A stretch of 64,000 bases of DNA from Nemophila menziesii (GCA_029959085.1 JARWIR010000008.1:9936001-10000000); one strand, 5' to 3'. Counted from the first letter of the stretch, positions 23,160 to 35,700 are shown. Made by a program: numbers and translations. The notes: a model not told the origin generated them from the sequence alone.

Positions 23160-24940
23160 CAATTAATGGAGGGCGAGGTTTTCAAAGGTGTCAAAGGGAT
23201 TAGGCAGGGGGACCCTATTTCCCCATACCTATTTGTTATTGTTATTGAAGTGTTATCTCAAATATTTTCTATAAATTGATGATTAAAAAACCTCACGTGG
23301 CATCTAAAATGTAGAAGAATAAAGCTTAACCACTTTTTGTTTGGAGATGACTTGTTGGTATTCTTCAAACCACCAAGTCAATCTTATAAACATTCATATG
23401 AGGCTTATATTCTACAAGTTGTTTGGTTTACTAGTAAGTGACTCAAAAAGTAACCTTTTATATGGTGGATGCAATCAAGAAACCAAAGAAAAGATTTTTG
23501 ATGTGCTTAATATTCCAAAAGGTAAATTAACCATGAGATATTTTGAAATCCCATTAATAAATGTAGATTAAAGTTCAAATAATGCAAAGTATTGGTGCAA
23601 AGAATTGATCATTGGAGCACTAAACCCCCTTATTTGGGGGTAGATTGCAACTTATAAAATTAGTTCACTGTATTTTGTGCAGTGTTTATGCTCTTCCAAA
23701 TAAACTCATTAAATTACTTAATAATAAGATGGAAACTTTCCTTTGGAAGGACTCAACAAATTACACAGGTAGGGTAAAAGTAGCATGGGACAAAGTTTCC
23801 GTTTCAAAAAAGATGAAGGTAATTAGGGGTAAAAAACCTTGAATTTCATAATAAAGTTGTCACACTAAAGCTTCTATGGTCTTGTTTCACACAAAAGAAA
23901 ACTTTATGGTCTAAGTGGGTCCATACATTCTGGTTACATAACTGATTAATATGAAAAGTCCCTATCCCACATGATAAATATTTTTGATGGAGGAAAATAC
24001 TTAAAGTTAGAGACTTGTCGAAGTATTTCATCAGATATCAAGTTAACAATGGGCAAAAAAATATTATATGATGAGACAGGTGCCTACCAGACCAAAAAAG
24101 ATTCACAGACTTGAAAATGAAGCATACAATGTTCCAGACAACTATAGAAGCAATAAATTTCATCATTTCATTAAAGGTACTCAATGTAAATGGCCATCTA
24201 ATTTTAAATTTATTAATGAACTAACAAACTTAGTGCAAAAAGACCCAAATGCTCAAGATAAGCTTTTCAGTGAAGGCATAAAAATGGCGACGTTCACCAC
24301 CTCAGAAATATAGAATATTATCACGCCAAAAGCAACAAAAAATTATCTGAATAATATTATTTGGGACAACGAAATCAGGCAAATACAAAAATTCTTACTT
24401 TGGCTAGCACATATGAATATATTAGCGACTATGTAGCGACGACTTTCATGTTACCAAAAACAATATAGAATCAAGATTTTGTAACCTAGTAAACGAAGAT
24501 AGAGAACATATTTATTGGGATTGTACTTTCATGAAGGAATGATGGCTTAAAAGAAAGATTTATTACATTACAGACAACTATACAAGCTTGTAATTTTTAC
24601 ACCATCAGACAACACTGAAACATGACCAGCACTTTCGGATTATATCTAGACAGTGGTGGTTTATATCATTTGGTGGGAGAGGAATAGATGGGTTCATGGT
24701 AAATCATATAAATCTATGGAGGTTTTACTAATGTAGATAAAGCAAGTCATGTATGAACGGTCGGTAACAACTAATGTTTCATGCAATTTGAGAAAGAAGA
24801 TATTGAAGAGGTCATCAGTTGAGACTTGTGAATGAAGGGCTCATATGGAGAGTGTGGTTACCAGAGTGAGTTGGTGGGAGATAGTGGAATATCTACTTAG
24901 CACCAAAGTACAACAAAAGAATCCCAAGCCAAATTATTAA
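23160..24940 (+). pseudogene. LINE ORF2 relic (RT and zf-RVT region), copy 1
   Basis: The frame VFKGVKGIRQGDPISPYLFV is RT motif B, and LFGDDLLVFF is motif C with the usual Ala replaced by Gly. Further on, FCAVFMLFQINSLNYL and AWDKVSVSK-like pieces match the thumb/connection region, and IENIFIGIVLS lies in the zf-RVT region (homologous to EHIYWDC in copy 3). Many stops and frameshifts are present. The endonuclease is missing. It stands directly before an MMP pseudogene of opposite direction in all complete units. Confidence 0.7.
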
Positions 24941-25528
24941 AGGTGTACTTCAAATGTATGTTCTTTATTCTTTAAACTATTTTCTTTTGATTTTAGTTTA
25001 TTTTTTTAAATATATATTAGGAATTAATATTTACCGAATAGCATATTTTTGTAAAGTACTAGTTACTTAATAAATTTTTAATTCCAAGGAAAAAATATTA
25101 ATGTGGGTATTTGTGGCATTTGGTCTATATATGAACTAGTTAGACTATTATAAAATGAACGACCTTAAGTTGGAAATTAGATCAATTATATCGCACTAAT
25201 GAGTGTCGGCCATTATTACTCAATCATAAAGAAATTGACCATATGTCCAAAAAAATCTAACATGACGAGAATTGCCACAATCAATCTAATATTTTTATTT
25301 AACTCGCTAGCACAATACCTACACAATATTTTGATTCTTTGCTATTGTAATTTGTCCAGATCAGATTTTTCAACAAAAACTCATTAAAAATTGTATCAAA
25401 TATACTACATATTCTTGATTAATTAACTTTAGTTTCAGTTTTATACGAACAAATATATGTAACCCTTAAATTGACGTATAATCAAAAGGACATACAATAT
25501 AATGAAGTAGTGCTTGTAACATTGAGCC
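24941..25528. other. LINE to MMP spacer, copy 1
   Basis: Collinear with 39760-40340 and 48690-49244, so it is part of the duplicated unit. It probably holds the 3' end of the MMP transcript. No open frame of interest. Confidence 0.4.
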
Positions 25529-26354
25529 TTATATATTTGTACTTAGCTTGTACAAGCTTCTAATTCCATTTATATCATCAAAATTTAAGCCTTTGAAAAC
25601 ACCACCTGGAGTCATTGGACACATGACTGACTAGGGAATTTGCTATGATCAAGTCCAAGTACATGCCCAAGTTTATGCAAAGCCACCGACTGTATGTGAA
25701 GTTGAACTGGTTTAACATCTGGTGACCACTTCTCATCAACATCAAAGTTAACAATTCCACGAGTTGTCGAGTTGCTAAGGGCTAATTTGTTGTACGGACC
25801 ATCAATATGCTGAAAATTAAGTTTGATATCATCTTTGTTAAAATCTTGTATAAATGTAAATTTAAATTCTTCGACGAAAGCCCATTCATATAATGCTTGT
25901 CAAATAGGATTCACGACATCCCGTCTCGAACCTGGTGCCAATGAATATGTCAAATTTTTTCTTGGCCATGTTAGTTTCCCTGGAAAATATGCATAATAAG
26001 AAGGAAAACCAAAATTTTCATTATGTTGATGCAAATTTGGCATCCCGAAATGATGTTAGCTTATCATTTCAATTGTATTAGATTCCAAACCCAAGTGACA
26101 TTAAGGTTGTAGAAACGTTGGTATCGTTCTATAGCTAATTTTAAGGGATTATCAAATACATCATTAGTAAAGAGATTGTGTTGGCCCATATACCCAAAAA
26201 TTTTAAGATATGTCTTAAACTTATACAATCCATATACCACGTCCCCTTTTCTGGTACCAATAAATTTATTAGGATCAACATCAAATGATGACAAACTAGA
26301 AAATAAAGAGAAATAGAATAGGATGTTAAAGAACAAGAAGTTTTTGGATGTCAC
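25529..26354 (-). pseudogene. Matrix metalloproteinase pseudogene 1
   Basis: Aligns along its whole length with the intact MMP at 49245-50075. Lesions: the ATG start is GTG (26354); a frameshift falls after NLNVT; a stop replaces the residue before the cysteine switch, which reads HHFGMPN instead of PRCGMPD. Another stop precedes QALYEWAF. The catalytic HELGH is HKLGH (Glu to Lys), followed by further C-terminal damage. Both the latency cysteine and the catalytic glutamate are lost, so no active protease is possible even if translated. Confidence 0.9.
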
Positions 26355-26689
26355 GATAATATTAAATTGAAAAAAATTATTTTACAACTATATATATATG
26401 TGTGTGTGTGTATATATAGATATCAACACACACAACGTCTAGATAACTCATTTTCTGTCTCAACGCGTATTTAGCTAAATAGAGTTATTTTTGGGGCAAT
26501 GTTATTACATTATAACTCTTTGGAAGATACATTAAAAGAAACACTTTTGGTAGATTATTATTATTATTTTGACAAAAATAATTGCAATTAAATTTTATTG
26601 ACTTTTTTTGAATTAATAAATTTTACAAATGAAGGGAAAAATGAAAAAAAATAACATTGTTATTGTTCTCATATGTAGATGGATGAGGA

Positions 26690-27125
26690 TCATTTACAAC
26701 CTTAAAATTTATTATTTTGCATTAATGAAATTAATTGCTACTACTAATTAAGAAAATCTATATTATAAAGCTACTACTCGACGACCTAGATCATCTACAT
26801 AAAGAACGGTCAGGATCATCTGAAACTCCATAATTTACTACTTTCCATTAATGACATTAAGCGACCGATATCGGCCGAACCCCCGTAATTTACTCTGTTG
26901 CATTAATAACATTAATTGTTTCTATAAATTATTAATAATCAATCTTATAAAAACATATTTTTCGACGGTCCGTATCATCTACATAAAGAGCGGCCAAGAT
27001 CGTCTGAACCCCCATAATTTAATTCTTTGCATTAATGACAATATTGGTTTCTACTAATTAAAAAAATCTATATCTTAAAGTCTACTACTCGACGACCCAG
27101 ACCTTTCCATAAAGAGCTGTCAGAA
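26690..27125. repeat. Tail tandem repeat of unit 1 (~100-150 bp period)
   Basis: Repeated segment: TCGACGACC, ATCATCTACATAAAGAGCGG, CATCTGAA, then CATTAATGACATTAATTGCT and TCTACTAATTAA. At least three imperfect copies stand here. Sister arrays are at 41240-41700 and 52370-52930. It is not coding. Confidence 0.6.
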
Positions 27126-27126
27126 T

Positions 27127-27403
27127 CGCCTTATACAAACCACGCATTCTCACTTTGTTCAAACTTATCTTTTTTGCATCGCTTACTAATTAGTTCTATC
27201 TAAAAATTTGTGATTTCATAGAATTACTTTAAGCATGTTTTGGACTAACTAAGGACACACTTACGTTCTATCTTTAACTCGTTTAACGTACACTTTCAGG
27301 TTCTTTCTCTAAGTTCCACACCTATTTCTCAAATTTTGTTTTTGTTTTTATCATTATCTAAATAAATAAACACATTAAAAATGACGAGGACAACAAGTAC
27401 CCC
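27127..27403. repeat. Left part of unit 2, split by the complete gypsy element
   Basis: Matches 46556-46830 and 59735-60010 (TACAAACCACTCATTCTC, then GAGGACAACAAGTACCCC). It joins the tail repeat directly, so the copia relic and most of the LTR block of unit 2 are deleted. It continues after the insertion at 37947. Confidence 0.6.
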
Positions 27404-27404
27404 T

Positions 27405-28940
27405 TGGTGTCGCCTAGGGTGTGATAAAAATAAGATCAATTTAAGTATGGAAAACTATGCACTCTCACCCTAGACAGGCACAGTACTGCAAGTATTACAG
27501 GACGTATGTAAGTTTTAATGATAAGTAGAGTTCGTTCTCAGGGACTTAAGTGTGTTAATCGCGTAGGAAACAATATCGAGTAAAAGTAAATAATTAAAAG
27601 ACAGAAAATAAAGCAAGTAATTTTCGAGATTAGCAATTAAAACTAATTAAAACTAGGAAAACAAAGACAATAAAGTAAAGGATTAAGAAATATGAGATGA
27701 GAAGTATAGCTTAGGTTTTGCTAGTATGCACTAATCCTTCTAATTCTATTTATAATCTAGTTCATAAGGGAGAATATTAGCTCTTGGTAATACTTAGTCA
27801 GGATTCTAAATTCCCCAAGCTTAGACCTTGAGAGCGACTAAGGGGGCTACGTCACAACCAAGAAGTGATTTCAAATAGGGTTATCAAACGCCACTAAGGT
27901 CCTAAGCAAATACTGCAATCTTGGTGATACGGTGGTTAAAACAAACCCTAATGACTATCTAGTTAGAAGTATGTTTTGTCAGAACTGCTATCGACACTAG
28001 ACACTATGTGGTGGTTCAATAGTAAACACCCTGTCAAGGAGACCATCTAACTACTATTAAAACAATCCTAAAGTGATCAGTTCTAGGAAAGACATTAAAT
28101 CAAAACACATAAGCAAATATAAAGTAAGAAGCTAATATCAGATTAAAACATATAATTCCCAAAGAAACTTAGATAGAAGAATTAGAATTCATAGATTATA
28201 CATATGCAAAACCCAAGCTATGGGAGGTTTAGTTCATACCTGAAGGAAATAAACTAAAAGAAATTACAAAAGACATCATCTTGCTCTCTACAATAAACTG
28301 GAAGAATAAAACCTTAAGAACTAATTACTATGAGGCAAGGATGATTTACAAGTGATATAAGAGTGTACTTATAGGTGTTTAGAAGACCTAATTCGTTTTC
28401 TTGAGGAATAGTTAAGGTAATGGACTTCTAGCCCAACTCAAATTCGTATGGAAATAAAGATAAACACTGCCGCACCATTTTGAGCATATCTTTTTCGTTA
28501 TTGGTCCGATTTTGCTCCACAAGATACCAAAAGAATCACAACAGAATTATCTTGTCACTAAAGAAGGAAATCTCCAAATTCGGCCTATTTCTTAGGTAAA
28601 AACCCATATCTTTGGACGTGTATGCAGAATCCCAGATTTAGGCAGTTTTTCCTTTTCCATCTTTTTAGCTTTTATTTCCTTTTCTCCAATTACCATGCAA
28701 ATCTCTTTCCATAAGTTGTTGTCTTTGACTTGGACTCTAATTAATCTCCATAATTATCTTTAAAGCTACACACTAAATAAACAATTAAACCCAATATGCT
28801 CTAAAAATATTATTTCTACAAATCAAGACACAAAATAGGAAAGTGCACTAAAACTCAAGAAAATCGACATTATTGACTTCTAAAACACTAAAAATGATGT
28901 CTCATCTTGACATAAATCTATCACAAATGAGGAGACATCA
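27405..28940 (-). mobile_element. 3' LTR of the complete element
   Basis: On the + strand it runs TGGTGTCGCCTAGGG to GAGGAGACATCA, with near-inverted ends (TGGTGTC / GACATCA). Its TATA box is mutated (TATAAGTACAC) relative to the 5' LTR. The adjoining 28941-28950 (AGACCCCCAA; TTGGGGGTCT on the minus strand) is the likely polypurine tract. Confidence 0.92.
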
Positions 28941-30520
28941 AGACCCCCAACTCAAAGTTGTATCGTCCCGATACAATAAAGATAAAAACATAGGGAAGTC
29001 TATAAATACACACTTATAAAATTCTCAACACAAGGGAAAAAGCATAGCAGAATATATAGAATAACCTAAAGCACATAACTCAGAAAATTTCATGCAATAA
29101 TATTCATAAACTACATACCTGTACACTTCTCATATTTACAGTCAACACGGCTTGAATTCAAGATCAGATTAGTTTCGCAATGTAAGAAGGATTGGGACTT
29201 TACTCAGTTCCCCAAGAGAGATATAGATTGTTCATCAAACCTTACTAGTATCCAAGGATCCACTTAACTACTCTCTAATGGCTCAATCACTTCTCAATTA
29301 CATAACAAAGAATCACAAGGTCTTTAAGGTTGTAATGTAGGCTTAGGGACGGTATGATAGTATATTTGGATAATTTGGAGTGAGCTTTTGGCTCTCTCCT
29401 CACTAGCCATCAACGAATCGCCCTAGAGCTTGAGTTACTCTCATATAACGTTCTCACTCAACCCAATGAATTCCTTGATGCACAATTTAGCATCCCCAAT
29501 AACCCAATTAAAGCTTAAGATGTTCACATAAAAATTCCACTTTGCCGGTCCGAATATATATATTTTCTTTTCTTTTCAAATCAATTTCTTTATAGCTATG
29601 ACTCTCTTTTAATGTTGAGATATCACGCTATTTTTCTTATATATATTTTTTCTTTTAATGCCCTTGTTGGCAAAATTAGCTCGAAGCTTCTTTTTCATTC
29701 ACTATTACCCCGGCAAAGGGTTACAATACAAATCTGTGAAACATCATCAACACAAAGCACAATAATAAGCTCAAAAATCCCAACAAAATATCAATTCCCA
29801 TAATGGTGGAACCACCACCCCAAACTCAAGCTCTAAAACAACTGTCTATGCATCGCGATTCGAGTGCGGGTCATATGGAAAAGTCCTAAAATCTAAAGGA
29901 TATGGCTTATAATGTGTTTCAATAAAAAGGCTTTAGAAAGGCTAGAAGGGGCTGAGAAGGATATAACATATAAAATAAAAAATCACAAGGTGAGAAGGTA
30001 TAAAAAGGCTTCAAGGGCTTCAAAATATGAAAGAACCGCCTTGATCACTTTCTATACTATGTAATTTCGAAAATTTCTTACCTTTAGCACTTTCATCAAA
30101 TGGTTTTTCAACTAGCTTGGATCTCACGGCCTACACACTTCTCAAGGTTCCCTGAGATCGAACATACTTTCTATCGCATTGCTCACTAATCTTTTCTTTA
30201 CTATCAACGTGTGTTTTCCTGCAAATACTCAAAGTATACAAATACATAGCTCATAAACATATCACTTACTATCATTAATCTACTGAGCTTATGCTTTCAA
30301 GCTATTAAACACACTCTACATCTAATTCCCATGTATCAAAAATTTTAATTTCACCCAAAAAAGAAAAATGGAGATGAGAGACAACGAATCCCCACACCCC
30401 CAACTCAAAAATGAGCCGTGTCCCCACGACTCGAAAAAGACTCAAAAAAACAGAAATTAAAATTAGCAGATATGCATATTTACAGAAATGGTAAGGAAGA
30501 AAGAGAACATACTCTCGAGG
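28941..30520 (-). other. 3' untranslated region of the complete element
   Basis: No coding capacity over ~1.58 kb (ORF 29612-29803 is chance). It is conserved in order in the truncated element at 15625-16820 and more distantly in the repeat-unit blocks. Persistence of this long non-coding part across divergent relatives is typical of the family and could hold packaging or RNA-structure signals (inference). Confidence 0.6.
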
Positions 30521-31723
30521 CTATTGCCTCGCATCATTGATATCCAAGGTTGGAATTGCTGGACCTTTCGTTAATTGCTCAAGGAGTTTCATGATGTGCA
30601 CTTGATTAGCATTGATTTGTGCCATATCATTGACTAAGGAAGTTTGAGCTGCTTCAAATTTTGTTAAACGCTCCTCCATCTTCTCTTGCCAAGTTTGCTC
30701 CTTTTCTTCCTTCGAGACTTGAGTAGAACCCGCTCTTCGAAGAATTTCTTTAATCCAAGCATTATCAATATAACTCCCTTTAAATTCGAGTTTCTCTTCT
30801 TTACCCAATACTACATTCGCTTTTCGCACAAGACACGTGATCATAGTAGGAAATTTAACATTATAAACTGATTTAGGAGAGACCGAAAATCGCATCACCT
30901 CCTCATAGATCAACTGTGCCACATCAACTTCTTCTCCTCTCAAAATACAGTCCAAAAGTAACGCGTTCTTCATAGTCACATCCAAAGTTCGTGTGTTTCC
31001 AAAGACATTAGGAATAAGGAAATTGTGCCAAATTCTAGCATCTGCTTGAAGATATTTGTAAGGCCAAGGTGCGTTCAATTCTCCCTTATGTGATTGCACT
31101 TTCTCCTTGTCTAAAACATGCTCAAAAAGTAATTCCTCATCAAAGATTTTTTGTTTAGCAATTGCTTCTTCAAATTTGCAAAAACCTTTCAATTTCTTAA
31201 ACTTGAAGTGGTTCCTAATCTCCTCAACTGTGAAAGGAACTAACTTTCCTCTAATCGGAACACAATTACTATTTTGGCTAAAGAGGCCTAAATAGAACTC
31301 CAAAACTAATTCATGACATAATTCAGAACGTCTTACCATGAACGTAGACCAACCCAATTTCTCACCAAGCTCTAAGAATCTCTTGTATTCTCCATCTCTA
31401 ATTTCTTCCTTGAATACTTTCTCATAGGCAAATGGTAGTTCTTTTAATTGTTTCTCCGCAGAAATCTTCAGAGCTCTTGAAGTATCCACTTTCTCTATAG
31501 GTACAAGATCTTGTTGAGGTTGAGTCTTCTCCTTTGCATAAGAATAAAGCTTTTTACCATTACGATCAAACAAAGGTATCCCACTCTTCTCTACTTTCTC
31601 TTTACCCTTTGATTTAGAACTAGCACCTTTGTCAATTGATTTCTTCTTGTTTAAATCCAATCCATTGTTACTCTTCACCTCCCTCTTGCTAGCTAAGATT
31701 GTTGTTCTATTAGTCATCTTCAA
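30521..31723 (-). CDS. Downstream ORF of the complete element, plant transposon-protein-like (400 aa)
   Basis: Intact 400-codon ORF, same direction as gag. The N-terminus is Lys/Ser rich and probably disordered (~1-75). The core contains ELVLEFYLGLFS, VPIRGKLVPFTVEEIRNHF, WHNFLIPNVFGN, NALLLDCILRGEEVDVAQLI and FPTMITCLVRKANV. The order of these pieces matches the 'putative plant transposon protein' domain I recall from gypsy-rich plant genomes (FYAN..., VRGKMVPFS, ILTGKSINVG, FPSLIT-like). The C-terminus is a coiled coil (KMEERLTKFEAAQTSLVNDM). Function is unknown. It has no DDE or RT motif. Unlike the neighbouring gag frame it carries no stop, suggesting recent constraint or chance. Confidence 0.7.
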   Translation of the reverse strand: MKMTNRTTILASKREVKSNNGLDLNKKKSIDKGASSKSKGKEKVEKSGIPLFDRNGKKLYSYAKEKTQPQQDLVPIEKVDTSRALKISAEKQLKELPFAYEKVFKEEIRDGEYKRFLELGEKLGWSTFMVRRSELCHELVLEFYLGLFSQNSNCVPIRGKLVPFTVEEIRNHFKFKKLKGFCKFEEAIAKQKIFDEELLFEHVLDKEKVQSHKGELNAPWPYKYLQADARIWHNFLIPNVFGNTRTLDVTMKNALLLDCILRGEEVDVAQLIYEEVMRFSVSPKSVYNVKFPTMITCLVRKANVVLGKEEKLEFKGSYIDNAWIKEILRRAGSTQVSKEEKEQTWQEKMEERLTKFEAAQTSLVNDMAQINANQVHIMKLLEQLTKGPAIPTLDINDARQ

Positions 31724-32777
31724 TTAACCCCCAACTCAAAGCTTTAGCAACCCTTGAAAATTAAACTCTTGAATTAATGGATGAACAAGCTTGATTTGGC
31801 CTAGGATGGGTGAATTGATGATGAATCTCTATGTGGGTGAGGATGATTTGTAATGGGTAGGCTTGGATTTTAGAAATTGTAGGATGAATTTGTAAAATTT
31901 GGCTCTTTGATTCTTCAATTTGAATGAATTTGGTGTTGATTGGTAGCTTGAATCTCTTTTGTAATGATGTGGAGAGAAGATTTGTTGTGTTTTTCTTGAT
32001 GATTGGGTAGTGTTTTGGTGATTGGTGAAGGTTTTGATGAGCTTTAATGGAGTTAGGAGAGTTGTGGAGAAGAAAAAGAGGGTTAAGGTTTAATAAATTC
32101 GGAATAATAAGATTTATACCTCCTTTATAACTCAATCCCGTAGGTTTTTCTCTATCTGGCGGCGCTGCGGACTACCCCTGCGGACCATGGGGTGCACCGC
32201 AGGGTAGTCCGCGACATCTGATGCTCGAAATTTTTTGCTCTCTGGTCTTGACCCGTGGTAGGACCCCGTGGCACGCGTTTTTGGGGCGCGGACTAGGGTC
32301 CGGTGTACCGGAGGGTACCCCGCGGCATCTGTAGCTAACTCCGTAAAAATACCCGTGGTACCTACCCCGTGGCACGCGTTTTTGGGGCGCGGACCATGGT
32401 GCGGTATAGGGGGTAGTCTGCGGCATGATTTTTTCTCGGTTCTGGATCAAACCCGCGGTACAACCCGTGGTACGGGTTTTGACCACACGGACCATCCCTG
32501 CGGACCATGGGGTAGTCCGTGGGGTAGTCCGTGGGGTAGTCCGCGGGGTGCATTCCTTTGCTCCAAATTTTTTCCTCGCGTTCCCTAACTCGATTTCTCC
32601 AATTCCTACATACCAAAAACACTAATACCTTTCTCAAATATGCATTATCAACTAAAAACAACTAAAATAAACTTAAACTAAAAACATAAAAGACATGAAA
32701 ACATAAAAAAAACTACGGGTTATCTCCCGTACAGTACTTTTGTTTAACGTCTTCCAAAGTTAGACGTGTTACCTCTG
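31724..32777 (-). other. Spacer between gag-PR and the downstream ORF, with a GC-rich repeat island
   Basis: 31724-32135 is pyrimidine/AT-biased, with a 124-codon open stretch of low complexity that I do not call a gene. 32155-32590 is strikingly GC-rich for this window. It contains a long hairpin (32168-32183 pairing with 32197-32211, CGGACTACCC...GGGTAGTCCG), two ~80-bp direct repeats (32247-32328 and 32350-32426, sharing GTGGCACGCGTTTTTGGGGC) and three tandem 12-mers GGGGTAGTCCGT (32509-32544). Near 32720, ACGGGTTATCTCCCGT is a short palindrome just after the gag-PR stop. Confidence 0.7.
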
Positions 32778-35700
32778 TCAAGATTTGCGAATATAGCCTC
32801 CCCAACAACGAGTAAGGCTATGAACGTCCACTAATCTGTGCTTGACCCCAGTTTTGGGGCGAATTTCTATCACCTTGGCTGAAACAACCTTCGTGACAAT
32901 GAATGGTCCCATCCACGAGTCTTTGAAACTTCGTGGCCTATTCTCGCGTTTGTGAGCTTTCCTTAAGACTTCATGGCCAACCCCAAACTCAATGTCTGGC
33001 TCAGTCTCCACAGGCTTTAAGTGGATCTTCTCAGGAGGGACTTTGTGATGTGAAAGGCTGTGGATGATAGGCACGGTGGGATCCAACTTCCTCGGTTTCT
33101 TTCCCAAGACATAGAAGGTCTCGGATACATTCTTTGCATGAAGGGTGATGGTCCCATCTTGGAAGTTGATCACACTTTGACTTGTTGCCATGAAGGGTCG
33201 TCCAAGTATGATCGGAACATGCTTATTTGCATCAAACTCAAGAATAACAAAGTCAGTAGGGATGGCGATATTACCTGCACGGACTAAGACGTCCTCCACT
33301 GTTCCCCATGTCCTTTTAACTGAGTTGTCAGCAAACTGCAACTTCACTGGAGTTTTCTCTGATTTCTGAAGTCCAAGTCTCTCGAACACGGACTTAGGCA
33401 TAAGTAGGGCTGCAAGCGAACCGATACTCTCACCAAGGGCTCGAGTTTGAGTTCGTTAAGGGTTTGTTTGAGTTTGGCTCGTTAGTTAAACAAGCCAAGC
33501 TCAAGCTTTAAATTCGGGCTCGTTTACTAAACGAGACAAACTCAAACCTATATAAGCTCGATTCGTTAAGCTCGTGAACAGTTTGGTAAGGGTTCTTTAA
33601 GAGCTCGTTAATAGGCTTGGTAGATATTCAATTAAAAATTATATATGTATACATGCAAAAAGTCAAGACTACGTAAAACTTTTGTATTATGTAATTAATC
33701 ATAACTAAAATATTTTATATCTAATAAGTAATTGTTTTTTATATCTAATAAATATACTACTAGTATCTAGGGCTACAAATGAACCGATACTCTCACCAAG
33801 GGCTCGAGTTTGAGTTCGCTAAGGGCTTATTTGAGTTCGGCTCGTTAGTTAACAAACCAAGCTCAAGAAAGCTAAAGCTTGGTTCGGCTCGTTTCGTTTC
33901 AAACTCAAACCAAGCTCAAGCTCACTAAAATATTAGCAAACAAACTCAAGAAAACTAAAGTTCGGCTCGGTTCGGTTCGTTTGCAGCCCTAGGCATAAGA
34001 TTCACACCAGAACCCACATCGTACATAGCTTTCACCTTGAGCATACCATGTAATTGAATAGGAAGGTTGAAACTTCCCGGATCTTTAAGCTTTGGTGGTA
34101 GCTCTTTCTCACTTCTTCTTGAAACCCTCAGGTTCTCTCTCGAGATCTCTACACTCGCTTATTTCTCAGGAATAACTTGCGTAAAAACTTGTTGCGGTGT
34201 AAGTCCTCTCTTCGCAATCTCAAGCATTTGGGCGTTGATATTTTCGGGTTGATACGCCTCTACAAATGTCTTGAGAACAGTGTCATCGTTAGGATTTGTA
34301 TCAGGAATAGTTGATGACACTGGTTGAACAACAGGTGGTGATTCCACCTTCTCTTCTTCTTTCTCTTCTAGCACAGCAGGTGCCACTTCATCTTTCGATT
34401 CCTCTTTTGAGGCTTCTTCCTCTTTCTCTTTAGCCAACTCAGCTGCATATTCCACTACCGATCTAATCTCCTCTTGCACCTTCCTCAGTAACTCTATGAA
34501 ATCGTCCTTCTCTTGATCGTCCTCCACATAAACTTCAGAACAGTCAGATTCCATGGGGCTAGACTTGGTTGGTTCTTCTTCAGTACTCGGAATTTCCACG
34601 GCACTAATGGCAGCATGTGGTATTTCTTCTTTTTCTTCTTCAATTTCAAGGCATATAGCCTTGCAAGCTTCGAACCCAACATTGTTTTCACCTCCTTCGA
34701 TTGCCTTTACTTCTTTTTGTTCTACTACACTTGGTAACACTTTATTTAACTGTTCTACTTGAGTACTTAGCATCTGAAGTATGGCATCGTGTCATCTGAC
34801 CTTCTCGTCCTGAGCGTTTATAGTCGTGGTCAAACGGTTTAGAGCTTGTGCTATCTGTGTATTGTCCATAGATCCTTCTTGCGGATACTGAGGTAAAGCT
34901 TTCTGATCTAAAGAATCGGTATAGGCGTCTTGAGCAGGTTGTTGTGGAGGAGCAGGTCTATTCTGATATTGATTTTGGTACTGACCTCTTTGTTGGTAAG
35001 AGTTGTTCTGGGGTCGCGGTTGATAATGACCAGGATTAGCGGCCCCTTGTGGATTTGAATACTGCATACCCGGATGGTTGCGGTTGCCCCATCGGTTGGA
35101 TATAAAGTAAACAGATTGCGGATTTGATTCGCACTCTTCCCATGAATGATCGTTAACTCCACATTGTTGACAACCTTGTGCTTCTTGTACTACCTTTGTA
35201 GCGGCTATATTCTTCTCCATCGCGATTTTCAGCTCCTTGATTTGATTTTCTAAAGAGGATATTTGAGCTGAGTTCGCAGTTTCTGCATCTAAACGAAGCG
35301 TTCCTCGGGTCTTTGCTACAGAAGCTCGCGTTGAAGGCCAACTTCTTTCTTGTTCCATGATATTCTCTAGCACCTCGGAAGCTTCATTGTGATTCATGGA
35401 CACGAAATTACCCTTTCCAATGTTATCCACCTTTTCTCTACCATTATCATTAAGACCTTCATAGAACATAGCGAGTTGTAGAGCAGGTGTATAACCATGG
35501 AGTGGACATCTAGTTAACTTTTGTAGAAACCTTGTCCATGCTTCTCCCACTGTTTCTCCATCTTCTTAGCAAAATCTTGCAAGCTCGGTTTGATCTTTAA
35601 GTCTCATGCTCTTCGGATAGAATCGGTTAAAGAATGCGGCTTGAAGTTCTCTCCAAGAGTGAATGGTTCCATGTGGTTGTCTTTCTATCCATTCACTAGC

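Noticed and set aside
32172..32661. Several overlapping ORFs on both strands in the GC-rich island
   Set aside because: They are produced by GC-rich repeats, overlap each other in most frames and show no family motif. The DNA repeat structure explains them.
34494..34762. ORFs overlapping the acidic linker of gag-PR on both strands
   Set aside because: By-products of GAA/GAG-rich codons in the real minus-strand frame.
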